From a bacterium HR15 (lineage in GTDB: Bacteria; Armatimonadota; Fimbriimonadia; Fimbriimonadales; GBS-DC): DNA of 53,832 bases. The DNA lies in assembly GCA_002898555.1 (NCBI GenBank), contig BEHR01000026.1:1-53832 (forward strand). The letters run 5' to 3'. Of the stretch, positions 37,022 to 45,014 are shown piece by piece; the first letter of the stretch is position 1; each line of letters starts with the position of its first letter. Made by a program: the position numbers and the translations under genes. The notes below the pieces were generated by a model, which did no database searches, was not told the DNA's origin, and saw only the letters and a list, made by a program, of their open reading frames with translations.

Positions 37022-38128
37022 ATGCTTACGGAGCGATTGCGAGCCAAGCTGGAGGCAACGCTGGCGAATCTACCGCAGGTCGAAGCCCAGTTAGCGGATC
37101 CAGCGGTGCTAAGCGACCCACAAGCGTTGCAACAGCTGGGGAAGCAGCATGCCGAGCTGAGCGAACTGGCAGAACTCTATGCCCAGTATTGTCGAGCGGA
37201 GCAGCGCATTCAAGAGGCGGAGGAGCTGCTGGACACCAGCGATGACCCCGACCTGCGAATGCTGGCGCAGGAAGAGCTGGAGGAGGCTTCCAAACAGCGT
37301 GCCCAGCTGGAGCGCGTGTTGGTCGCCCGACTGCTGCCACGCGACCCGAACGATGAGCGCAGCGTGATTATCGAGATTCGCCCCGGCACAGGTGGCGAGG
37401 AAGCTGCGCTGTTTGCAGGCGACTTAGCGCGTATGTATATGCGCTACGCTGAGCGACGCGGCTGGAAGTATGAGATTCTCGATTCGGAGCCGAGCGACCT
37501 CGGCGGCTATAAATATATTGCCTTCAGCGTGCAGGGCAAGGGAGCCTATAGCCAGCTCAAACACGAATCGGGCGTGCATCGTGTGCAGCGCGTGCCCATC
37601 ACCGAAAGCGGCGGGCGGATCCACACCTCCACTGCCACCGTCGCGGTGTTGCCCGAAGCCGAAGAGGTCGATGTGCAAATCAACCCCGACGATCTGGAAA
37701 TCGAAACCTTCCGCTCCTCCGGCCCAGGCGGTCAGCATATGCAGAAGAACGAGACCGCGGTGCGTATCACTCACAAGCCAACGGGTGTCACAGTCACCTG
37801 CCAGGACGAACGATCCCAGCTGCAGAATCGTGAGCGGGCGATGCGCCTGCTGCGGGCAAAGCTTTATGAGATGGAGCAAGAGCGTCGCCGACAGGAGCGT
37901 GACCAGCTGCGACGCAGCCAGATCGGCACGGGCGAGCGGAGCGAAAAGATCCGCACCTATAACTTCCCCGACCGCCGCGTGACGGATCACCGCATCGGGT
38001 TGACCCTGCATAATCTGGACGAGATCCTGGATGGCGACCTGCAACCTGTCATCGACGCGCTGGTGGCGGAGGAGCAGGCACGCCTGGTGGCAGCAACTGA
38101 AAATTTGTCTCTGGGGTACTCAACATAG
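37022..38128 (+). CDS. prfA: Peptide chain release factor 1
   Basis: Releases the peptide at UAA and UAG. 368 aa with the RF1 core, the GGQ motif at residues 236-238 (SGPGGQHMQKNETAVRITH) and the domain 2 codon-recognition region. The last nine residues (ENLSLGYST) and the stop are encoded by a palindromic repeat that begins at 38099, so the native C-terminus has been replaced or extended. The core ends with ALVAEEQARLVAA as usual, so function is probably kept. Confidence 0.96.
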   Translation: MLTERLRAKLEATLANLPQVEAQLADPAVLSDPQALQQLGKQHAELSELAELYAQYCRAEQRIQEAEELLDTSDDPDLRMLAQEELEEASKQRAQLERVLVARLLPRDPNDERSVIIEIRPGTGGEEAALFAGDLARMYMRYAERRGWKYEILDSEPSDLGGYKYIAFSVQGKGAYSQLKHESGVHRVQRVPITESGGRIHTSTATVAVLPEAEEVDVQINPDDLEIETFRSSGPGGQHMQKNETAVRITHKPTGVTVTCQDERSQLQNRERAMRLLRAKLYEMEQERRRQERDQLRRSQIGTGERSEKIRTYNFPDRRVTDHRIGLTLHNLDEILDGDLQPVIDALVAEEQARLVAATENLSLGYST

Positions 38129-38149
38129 CTGGGTCAGAGAAAAACTTTC
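38099..38149. repeat. Palindromic repeat, single level (copy 3), forming the end of prfA
   Basis: Arms GAAAATTTGTCTCTG (38099-38113) and CAGAGAAAAACTTTC (38135-38149), imperfect, around the loop GGGGTACTCAACATAGCTGGGT. The loop carries the prfA stop codon. With its run of A/T it may also act as the terminator of prfA. Confidence 0.85.
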
Positions 38150-38288
38150 AACGGGTGAGTAACGCGCTGTATAAAATCCCCCAAAATCCACAGGTAGCCT
38201 TACCCCTGCGATGTGGAAAGATGGCACTGGCATAAAAGGGCGTTCTGCCCAGACGCGCCTGCCCGCCACAGGCGCAGGGAGGCTATCG

Positions 38289-38657
38289 ATGCGAAACCGA
38301 ACAGCAAGTCGGCGGGGCTTCACGCTCCTTGAGATTATGGTCGTGATTTTCATCCTGGGCATTCTGGTGACGATCGCCGTGCCCAGCTGGATGAACGCGC
38401 GGGCGCGGGCACAAGCGCGCACCTGCTCCGCCAACCTGCGCCAGATCCATCAAGCGAAGGAGCAGTACGCGCTGGTGAACCGCCTGGCGAATGGCACCCC
38501 CGTGCAGATGAGCGATCTGGTGCCGCAATACTTGCAGGCGGAACCGCTCTGCCCCGCCGCCGGTGGCGCACCCTACACCGTGAACGCCATCGGCACCGAT
38601 CCAACCTGCCCCACCGGCTTGCCCAATCACACGCTCAATTGGGGAGGTGGACCATAA
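38289..38657 (+). CDS. Type II secretion/type IV pseudopilin (GspG/PilE-like)
   Basis: 122 aa; start at 38289 with AGGGAGG 6 nt before. Prepilin signal MRNRTASRRG / FTLLEIMVVIFILGILVTIA, then NARARAQARTCSANLRQIHQ and a short C-domain with three Cys. First gene of a five-gene pilus-related operon; its stop overlaps the next ATG (TAATG). Confidence 0.9.
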   Translation: MRNRTASRRGFTLLEIMVVIFILGILVTIAVPSWMNARARAQARTCSANLRQIHQAKEQYALVNRLANGTPVQMSDLVPQYLQAEPLCPAAGGAPYTVNAIGTDPTCPTGLPNHTLNWGGGP

Positions 38658-39136
38658 TGCGCCGTCGCAAAGGCTCCGCAATGGTCGAAATGCTCATCGC
38701 GATGACACTCGTCGTGCTGCTGGTGCTTTCGGTCACCGCGGTGACACCCATGACCTCGCGCATGCAGACCCAAGCCCAGCAATACACCTATGCGGCTAAC
38801 TTAGCGCAAACGGTTCTGGAACGTATCCGCACGCTCGATTTCAACCAGATTACTTTTGAGGGGCTGCAGCAGAACGGACTGGCACAATCGCTAACGCTCA
38901 GTGAAACGAACCATTTTATTGCCAGCTTCACAAGCATTCCCACGCCCGGCGGCACCATCGAGCTAAACACCCGCCTGCGCAACGCAACCGGCACCATCGA
39001 AGTGTTCAACCTGACAACGAACAACAACATCTCTATCGGGCTGAAAACGGTGTTCGTGACGATCCGTTGGCAGGAACCACGCACCAACCGGTGGCAGCAG
39101 GTGCAACTCGCCACCAGCATCGCCAGTTTGCAGTAA
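38657..39136 (+). CDS. Minor pilin-like protein (PilV/GspI-type)
   Basis: 159 aa, ATG at 38657 overlapping the previous TAA by one base, GGGGAGG upstream. Prepilin-like N-terminus RRRKG / SAMVEMLIAMTLVVLLVLSV with Glu5, although Ser replaces the usual Phe1. The remaining ~130 residues are beta-rich with two Arg/Trp motifs near the end. Part of the minor-pilin operon that likely primes pilus assembly. Confidence 0.78.
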   Translation: MRRRKGSAMVEMLIAMTLVVLLVLSVTAVTPMTSRMQTQAQQYTYAANLAQTVLERIRTLDFNQITFEGLQQNGLAQSLTLSETNHFIASFTSIPTPGGTIELNTRLRNATGTIEVFNLTTNNNISIGLKTVFVTIRWQEPRTNRWQQVQLATSIASLQ

Positions 39137-39142
39137 GAGTCA

Positions 39143-39168
39143 AACCTGTCTGACCCATCAGACAGGTT
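39143..39168 (+). other. Intercistronic hairpin in the minor-pilin operon
   Basis: Perfect 10-bp stem AACCTGTCTG (39143-39152) / CAGACAGGTT (39159-39168) with a 6-nt loop, no U tract, 20 nt before the next start. More likely an RNA stability or translation element than a terminator. Confidence 0.6.
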
Positions 39169-39188
39169 CCATGGGGAGGGAGCGACCA

Positions 39189-39764
39189 ATGAGAACGAAA
39201 CGCAGCCATGCACGCGGCTCGATATTAATGGACTTGCTCATCGCCAGCGTGCCGTCGATGATAGTGATTGCGCTGCTGATTGCTGTGCAGTGGAGCACAC
39301 TGAGCGCGTATCAGCGTGCCCTATCGAGCAACAAGACCACTCTCGACGCGTATAAAGCCCTGCGCGAGATTCGGAATCTGTCCCAGCAAGCAGTACAGGC
39401 TTCCGTGAACGGCAGCGGCACGCAGGCGACCATTTTCTTGCCTCTGCGCGACGCCAGCGGTGCAATTCAGCTACCCGTCCAGCCCGACACCGCGAATCCC
39501 ATAACACTCACCGTGAACTTCAGCACGGGCACGCTCACCATGACGACCAACAGCACTTCGCGCGTGCTGCTCGTAGGAATTGCCAATCGCACGCCTCAGG
39601 GGGATGCCTATAGCCCCTTTACACTGACCCAATACGCGCCTGGTGTGCAGGCGCTCCATATTCGGCTCAGCGTGCAACGCACTCTAAGGCAGGGCAGAGC
39701 GAACATAACCAGCACCGCATGGTTCGAAGAGACCATCTGGCTGCGCAACGCCAGCAGCCCATAA
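39189..39764 (+). CDS. Minor pilin-like protein (PilW-type position)
   Basis: 191 aa from the ATG at 39189 (GGGAGGGAGCGACCA before it). N-terminus RSHARG / SILMDLLIASVPSMIVIALL resembles a class III signal with Asp at the Glu5 position, a divergence from the consensus. The rest is rich in Thr/Ser and beta-prone, as in PilW/GspJ. Named by position only. Confidence 0.68.
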   Translation: MRTKRSHARGSILMDLLIASVPSMIVIALLIAVQWSTLSAYQRALSSNKTTLDAYKALREIRNLSQQAVQASVNGSGTQATIFLPLRDASGAIQLPVQPDTANPITLTVNFSTGTLTMTTNSTSRVLLVGIANRTPQGDAYSPFTLTQYAPGVQALHIRLSVQRTLRQGRANITSTAWFEETIWLRNASSP

Positions 39765-39842
39765 TCCGGTATGCCCGACTTGTCGGATGTGTTGGACATC
39801 TCGGATATATCGGAAACCGTTTGCTTTGGGGAGGGAGCAACG

Positions 39843-41711
39843 ATGAGAAAACGACATCAACGGGGAAGCACACTCGTCAACACTCTCGTTATAGGGGGAT
39901 TGACCATTTTTACAGCAACTGCCTATTTGGAGCTGGCGACCCAGGATCTGCGCACGGCAAACGCCCGCCTGCGTGAGATCATGACGCAGAATCTGGCGGA
40001 AGCGGGGCTGAACGCTTCCATGCAGCAGCTCTGGCGCGAGTTCAAGGTGAGCCAACGGTTCGATTCATTTGACAGCGCGCTGCGCGACGCCACACCCGCT
40101 AACCCTGCACGCACATGGAACGGCGTGCTGGGCACAGCAGGCAACTACACTGCCTCCGTCATCGGCTATCAGCAGGTCGATTCCTACACTCGTCGCGTCA
40201 CCATTCGCGCCATCGGCTGGCAGGACCGCAACGGCAACGGGCGATTAGACCCAAGCGAGCCACGCCAAGTGATAGACCAAACTTTCGATCTACAGCTCTC
40301 GCGTTCAGGCGTGTTCGACTACGCCTACTTCGTGAACAATTACGGCTGGATGTACGGCTTCGATAATGAGCAGCTGGTCGTGAACGGCGATATGCGCTCG
40401 AACGGCGATTTCGAGTTTCGAGACGGACGCCCCTATGTGAACGGCACGATTATCGCCGCGGCGAACGAGAAGCTCACCCCTCGCGCCGCAGGCAGAATCA
40501 TCGTGGAGGGAGGAACCGCCCCGCGCCAGTGGAGCACCAGCACCTACATCAACAATCAAAACAACAACTATCGAGGTCAGGGACCTTATATGCGACAAGG
40601 CTACTCCTCGTCGACTCACGGCACCATTGGCAGCAGTACCTTCAACGAGTGGCGCGACTACCTCTACGAAGCCACCGGGCAGATGGTCGGTGGCTCGCCC
40701 TTCGGCGCGGTGTTGGCGGATAGCACGGGCACACGCCGCTTCGATGGAACCGTGCTGGACAATCGTCCCACTCGTGAAATGGTGCTACCAGACCTGAATG
40801 ACCTGAACTACTATATCAATCTCTCGCGCAACTGGCGTGACCCCAAAGCAACCTACCGCGACGGCACCGCGAACCCCTACTATAATCAGGAGGCGTTCGT
40901 GGAGGTGTGGAACCCCAGCCGCAACCGCTACGAGCGCGTTTCCACCAACGGCGTTATTAACGGGAGCGTCGCGCTGATTGGCTACAAAAACTACCCGATT
41001 CGCATCCACGGACCCGTCACCGTGACACAGGACCTGGTGATTCGTGGCTATGTGGAGGGACAGGGCACGCTCTACGCGGGGCGAAATGTGCACATCGTGG
41101 GCGATATTATTTACAAGAACCCGCCTGACTTCCGTGGCAGCAACTTCAACAGCGTGCTGAACTCCGTCGAGAAAAAGGATGTGCTGGGGCTTGCCGCGCG
41201 TGGCAGCATCATGATGGGCAACACGCGACGATTCAGCGATCCCTATCCCCTACGCTATATGACGCCCCCCTTCACGCGCGGGCGCTACGACGAGAATGGC
41301 AACTGGATCCCGCCCTTCAATGCCTTGGAACGCGATGAGACAGGACGCTACCGCTATCAGTCCGCGTATGGACGCGCTGACCAGAGCGATATCGAGCAAC
41401 TGTCCACTCAGATAGATATCGATCAAAACGGCAGCATCACCGCGGATGAGCGGGGCATCTCCCGAATCGACGGCATCCTGTTCACCAACTTCGTTGGGGG
41501 TGGCAATCTCGCCACCGATGGGTTGGGATTGGTCATCAACGGCACAATTATCGCCAAGGATGAGGCGATGGTGTTGTGGAGCATTCCGATGTGGTTCAAT
41601 TACGACTGGCGCATCCGCGAGCGCAGCCTCGACGATACACCTTTGATTAACATCGAGCTGCCGCGGGTCGCCTCCGTGCGCCGTATGGCATGGCGGCGGC
41701 ATGGGGACTAA
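39843..41711 (+). CDS. Large PilX/DUF4900-like surface protein with EF-hand-type loops
   Basis: 622 aa from the ATG at 39843 (GGGAGGGAGCAACG before it). N-terminal helix RKRHQRG / STLVNTLVIGGLTIFTATAYLE and NLAEAGLNASMQQLWREF, the start of PilX-type minor pilins. Then polymer-like repeats VVNGDMRSNGDFEF, YVNGTIIAAANEK and GRNVHIVGDIIYK, as in DUF4900/bactofilin-like proteins, and two calcium-loop phrases, DRNGNGRLDPSE and DIDQNGSITADERG. Probably an adhesin-like tip protein of the pilus. The in-frame stretch before 39843 is a TGTCGGA-type repeat and not part of the gene. Confidence 0.78.
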   Translation: MRKRHQRGSTLVNTLVIGGLTIFTATAYLELATQDLRTANARLREIMTQNLAEAGLNASMQQLWREFKVSQRFDSFDSALRDATPANPARTWNGVLGTAGNYTASVIGYQQVDSYTRRVTIRAIGWQDRNGNGRLDPSEPRQVIDQTFDLQLSRSGVFDYAYFVNNYGWMYGFDNEQLVVNGDMRSNGDFEFRDGRPYVNGTIIAAANEKLTPRAAGRIIVEGGTAPRQWSTSTYINNQNNNYRGQGPYMRQGYSSSTHGTIGSSTFNEWRDYLYEATGQMVGGSPFGAVLADSTGTRRFDGTVLDNRPTREMVLPDLNDLNYYINLSRNWRDPKATYRDGTANPYYNQEAFVEVWNPSRNRYERVSTNGVINGSVALIGYKNYPIRIHGPVTVTQDLVIRGYVEGQGTLYAGRNVHIVGDIIYKNPPDFRGSNFNSVLNSVEKKDVLGLAARGSIMMGNTRRFSDPYPLRYMTPPFTRGRYDENGNWIPPFNALERDETGRYRYQSAYGRADQSDIEQLSTQIDIDQNGSITADERGISRIDGILFTNFVGGGNLATDGLGLVINGTIIAKDEAMVLWSIPMWFNYDWRIRERSLDDTPLINIELPRVASVRRMAWRRHGD

Positions 41712-41729
41712 GAGGGAGGTGTTTGACCC

Positions 41730-42200
41730 ATGAGACGACTACAAACTATAATGACAGGTATCGTACTATTGGGGCTGCTCACAATGGGTTGGGGGATTAT
41801 CTCGGAGGGGCGCAGCCCGAACGAACGCCCCGACTGGTGGAAGCAGTACGAGAACGCGAAACCCATCCAGCCCACGCCGAGCGTGGAGCCGCCGCAGGGC
41901 GGCGTGCCTGCTGTGACGGAAGAAGCCGTCACACGCAACGCCGCAGCAGGCGTGCCCGACACGCTCGTGATTCAACCGCAAAGTGGGGTCGTCGCTTCAC
42001 CACTGCCCAAGCCCATCGATAGTGCCCAGGTGATGGAACAGGCAACACGTGACCTCGAACACCAGCATGCCCCCTTCTGGCGACCGTTCGCGCTGTTCGG
42101 CGGCTTCTTGCTGCTGGGTGGCGGCGCCGTGTTCGGTCTGCTGCAGTGGCTAAGTCGGCAGGTGCCGGAGCCGCCACGCCCGCGCCGCCGACGCTACTAA
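41730..42200 (+). CDS. Small membrane protein closing the minor-pilin operon
   Basis: 156 aa. SD GGAGG 10 nt before the ATG. Two membrane helices, one at the N-terminus (IMTGIVLLGLLTMGWGII) and one near the C-terminus (PFALFGGFLLLGGGAVFGLL), joined by a Pro-rich linker; the end is Arg-rich (RPRRRRY). No family recognised. It is 18 bp after the PilX-like gene and overlaps the converging terminase-like gene by 4 bp. Confidence 0.75.
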   Translation: MRRLQTIMTGIVLLGLLTMGWGIISEGRSPNERPDWWKQYENAKPIQPTPSVEPPQGGVPAVTEEAVTRNAAAGVPDTLVIQPQSGVVASPLPKPIDSAQVMEQATRDLEHQHAPFWRPFALFGGFLLLGGGAVFGLLQWLSRQVPEPPRPRRRRY

Positions 42201-43456
42201 AACCGTCCGCGCCCGCTGGTCCGAATCGGGTCTGTCGGCGCGGGCGGCAACGCCCGCACCGCCAGCGCGAGCGCAATCACCATATCATCGTGGAAACCGC
42301 GCTCCGCCCCGAACCGCACCCCAGCAGGCGTCGCGCTCACCTCAAAATGATACAGCTCCTGAAGCAACTCCATATCGGGCAGCAACTGCAGCCGACCCTG
42401 CTCCAGCATCAACGCCAACCCCTCCACCAAGTTCTGCTTCAACGCGCGGGTGAAATTCAGCCCTTCAGTAGGGATGGCGATTGCGTTCTGCAACGCCTCG
42501 ACCAACGGGTCACCGATGCCGGTGCGGTCGCATAGCACCCGTTGCACCGCGTGCTGCTCCAGCCAGTGCTTGAGCGTCTCGATCTGCTCCGTCCATGCCA
42601 GTCCCTGCCAACGGTGCACCGCGAGCAAGCGTGCCGCCTCCTGTGTGCCCTGCAGAATCGCAACGGCAGTCCAGTCCCGATAGCGAGCCCAGTCGATGCC
42701 TGCCACAATCAACCCCTCCGGTTCGAGGCGCATCAACAGGGCGCGGTCCACCCATTCGGTGCGGAACAGTTGCCCCGCCTCGTCCAGAAAGGCGGCGCCA
42801 TATTCCACCTGGAACTGGCGCTCGCTCATGAGCTGCGCCTGCATCATCAGCATACGAGGTGAGAGCAGTGGGTTCTGCCATGAGGGACAACGCAAGCTCC
42901 AGATACGCTCATTGCCTTGCTGCCCCTCCAGATAGAGCCGATAGAAGTAATTTTTGCCGCGCGGTGTAGAGACCAGTGCCAACCGCCCACCCGTGTCGCT
43001 AAGCATCGGCATCAGCACCTCAGTCACGATTGCCTCTGGCAGATAGGCAGCCTCATCCACCACGATCAGATGTGCTTTACGCCCTCGCAGGAAGATGCCG
43101 CCACGCACTGCTGAGCGCGCCCACAGGCGACTTTGCCCAAGGGTCAGCACCGGAGCGGGCGTGCGACGAATGGCAGGCGATTGACCCGCCTGACGCAACA
43201 AGCCCGCCACGCGCTCAAAAGGGATCAACGCTTGATCCTGCGAGGGAGCGACCAGCAGCACCATGCGCGGCACAGGCTCCAACAGGGTGCGGGCAATCTC
43301 CACCGCGACGACCTCCGTCTTACCCCACCGCCGTCCACACGCCAGCACCCGAATAGGCGCGCGCGCCTCTAAAAACGCCCGCTGACCCGCATGCGGATAC
43401 CAACCCGCAATCACCACAAACCACCCCTGAAGAGGAGAGGCAGTAATAAGGCCCAT
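42197..43456 (-). CDS. Orphan terminase large-subunit-like ATPase/nuclease
   Basis: About 419 aa from the ATG at 43456; a GTG at 43417 with AGGGG upstream is a possible alternative. Motor: PIRVLACGRRWGKTE (Walker A-like), HLIVVDEAAYLPE (Walker B), LALVSTPRGKNYFY (coupling). Nuclease with RNase H-fold acids: GIDWARYRDWTAVAIL, LCDRTGIGDPLVEAL and HDDMVIALALA. This is the layout of phage gp17-type terminases, but there is no portal, capsid, small terminase or integrase near. Either a domesticated or relict phage gene or a host repair ATPase. Confidence 0.85.
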   Translation of the reverse strand: MGLITASPLQGWFVVIAGWYPHAGQRAFLEARAPIRVLACGRRWGKTEVVAVEIARTLLEPVPRMVLLVAPSQDQALIPFERVAGLLRQAGQSPAIRRTPAPVLTLGQSRLWARSAVRGGIFLRGRKAHLIVVDEAAYLPEAIVTEVLMPMLSDTGGRLALVSTPRGKNYFYRLYLEGQQGNERIWSLRCPSWQNPLLSPRMLMMQAQLMSERQFQVEYGAAFLDEAGQLFRTEWVDRALLMRLEPEGLIVAGIDWARYRDWTAVAILQGTQEAARLLAVHRWQGLAWTEQIETLKHWLEQHAVQRVLCDRTGIGDPLVEALQNAIAIPTEGLNFTRALKQNLVEGLALMLEQGRLQLLPDMELLQELYHFEVSATPAGVRFGAERGFHDDMVIALALAVRALPPAPTDPIRTSGRGRF

Positions 43457-43468
43457 GGACAACCGAGA

Positions 43469-43593
43469 GGTGTTCGAAAATTCGTGGCGCATGGGGTACA
43501 CAGGCGCACACGCAGGTCCGCCCTTCACCCCATCCTGCACCATGTAGGGGCAGACCTGTGTGCCTGCCCTTTGAAAAAGGTTTTTCGAACACC
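43469..43593. repeat. Long imperfect palindrome with GGTGTTCGAAAA ends
   Basis: Perfect 12-bp arms GGTGTTCGAAAA (43469-43480) / TTTTCGAACACC (43582-43593). Inside, CAGGCGCACACGCAGG pairs imperfectly with the TGTAGGGGCAGACCTGTGTG side, so most of the 125 bp can fold. The ends resemble those at 24133-24200, and the TGTAGGGGCAGACC word also occurs at 21047-21061. Confidence 0.75.
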
Positions 43594-43603
43594 CTCCTCC
43601 CCC

Positions 43604-43631
43604 TTGACAAACGCGCGAAAAGGGGTATAAT
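43604..43631 (+). promoter_or_regulatory. Consensus sigma-70-type promoter of the AT-rich propeller gene
   Basis: TTGACA at 43604-43609, 16-bp spacer, TATAAT at 43626-43631: the best match to the housekeeping consensus in this window. It begins just after the palindromic repeat and reads towards 43807. Confidence 0.8.
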
Positions 43632-43806
43632 AGAGGAGAAAACAAGAGAAGAACTTCCTAAAGGTGCCTCAGGGTGAGGCGTAGAATGATGATAGAATCA
43701 ATACGGAGGAAAGTTTGGATGGTCTGCGTTTAAGTGCTGGGTATGCCTCTGCAACAATATACTTGAGTCGCCTTCGCTAAAATACATGACTCGCCGGAGG
43801 ATTGCT
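43632..43806 (+). other. ~170-nt untranslated leader
   Basis: Between the promoter and the ATG at 43807 no substantial gene is seen. It holds GCCTCA-ggg-TGAGGC (hairpin, about 43665-43680), two SD-like boxes (GGAGGAAAG with the 4-codon ORF ATG GTC TGC GTT stop near 43719, and CCGGAGG before the real start). Could be an attenuator or leader peptide region; no known riboswitch recognised. Confidence 0.4.
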
Positions 43807-44967
43807 ATGTTGAAACTAATCGTGATAAGTGGGCACTTACTTTGGGCGTGGTTGACAATTGCAAGATCAGCTGTTCCGTTAGATTCGCCTACTCCCCAGC
43901 GTCTTTTTGCTGTTCCTTACGGAACTGCACGAGGAGCCATATACATCAATATCTTTCCAGGTAAACCTGAATATGAGCCTCCCTTGGTAGAGGGGCCCTC
44001 AGGGCTGTTGGTGGCTCCCGATGGGAGCCGAATAGTTATTGTAGAATGGCGTCATGATAGTGAAACTTATAAAATAGTCGAAGAGTTATTGATTTATGAT
44101 CGTTCTGGTAAATTCATAAATAAAATACATACTGTGGAAGAACAATTTATTGATGAAGAGGATAAAGATAGACTTCCTTCTTTGGGTCTAATAGATTGTA
44201 TTGTCTATGGTTTGAATAAATATATATATATCGTAAAATGCGACAAAATACTTGTTTACAATGATCAAGGTGTTTTTTTAGATACGCTATCTAATACCTA
44301 TATGCGAGCAGCGCAAGGTTATGAACCGCTCAGAAAACGGATTAAATCGAGTTCGACTCCAGTTATCATTGGTGTAGATGAAAAAGGAACCATTTACTTC
44401 GATTTAGAAGACGAGATTATTACAATCGACACAGAAGGCAAACGCAGCTGGGTGAGTACACCTTCCAAAGGAATAGATGCACGACTTGCTTCTGATAGAG
44501 GGGTTTTACTCATGTTGGATGCGAAACTGAGCCACGAAAAATTCTCTGGTATATATGAAATTTGGGTTGCATCTGATGGTCGCCTTAAGGCGATAGGGAA
44601 TGTGCCTGCCAATACCAAAATTGTGGAACAGCTAAAACAGTCATATACCACTTATCTTTGGAAGCGTGCTCTCTCATCTGGACAAACCTATTGGCGATCC
44701 TATAGAAAGGAATTAAAAATCACAAAGGTAACTACCATTTATGGAAATCTTGATATAATCGCAAACGACATTATCGTTTTTGATCGCACAGGGCATATTA
44801 GAGCCGAGGTACCTTACTTTGCAGCTGGGGATACCCCACCCGTCGGACATGGTAGTGTGCTTTACTGGGACATAGATGCCCAAGGCAATATCTACTATCT
44901 CAGGTGGGCAGAGAAGGCGCTGGAAGTATGGTGGGTGCCGATTCGAACTCCTGTGCCGACCCAGTAA
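43807..44967 (+). CDS. AT-rich propeller-like exported protein, paralogue of 3354-4628
   Basis: 386 aa; the start at 43807 (CCGGAGG 6 nt upstream) gives a signal peptide MLKLIVISGHLLWAWLTIA. Repeated phrases match the other copy: LFAVPYGTARGAIYI, LLVAPDGSRIVI, IYDRSGKFINKI, DEKGTIYFDL, DAQGNIYYLRW. The DNA is strikingly AT-rich with A/T-ending codons, unlike all its neighbours and more so than the copy at 3.4 kb, so recent acquisition is likely. Unlike the first copy no sigma factor or NlpC/P60 gene is beside it. Function unknown. Confidence 0.75.
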   Translation: MLKLIVISGHLLWAWLTIARSAVPLDSPTPQRLFAVPYGTARGAIYINIFPGKPEYEPPLVEGPSGLLVAPDGSRIVIVEWRHDSETYKIVEELLIYDRSGKFINKIHTVEEQFIDEEDKDRLPSLGLIDCIVYGLNKYIYIVKCDKILVYNDQGVFLDTLSNTYMRAAQGYEPLRKRIKSSSTPVIIGVDEKGTIYFDLEDEIITIDTEGKRSWVSTPSKGIDARLASDRGVLLMLDAKLSHEKFSGIYEIWVASDGRLKAIGNVPANTKIVEQLKQSYTTYLWKRALSSGQTYWRSYRKELKITKVTTIYGNLDIIANDIIVFDRTGHIRAEVPYFAAGDTPPVGHGSVLYWDIDAQGNIYYLRWAEKALEVWWVPIRTPVPTQ

Positions 44968-45014
44968 TCCACATCCGTGGATGATGGTGTTTGAATATGC
45001 TCGATCCTGCCCGT

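Noticed and set aside
42197-43456. Prophage
   Set aside because: Only a terminase-like gene; no integrase, capsid, portal, tail, lysis genes or att repeats seen.
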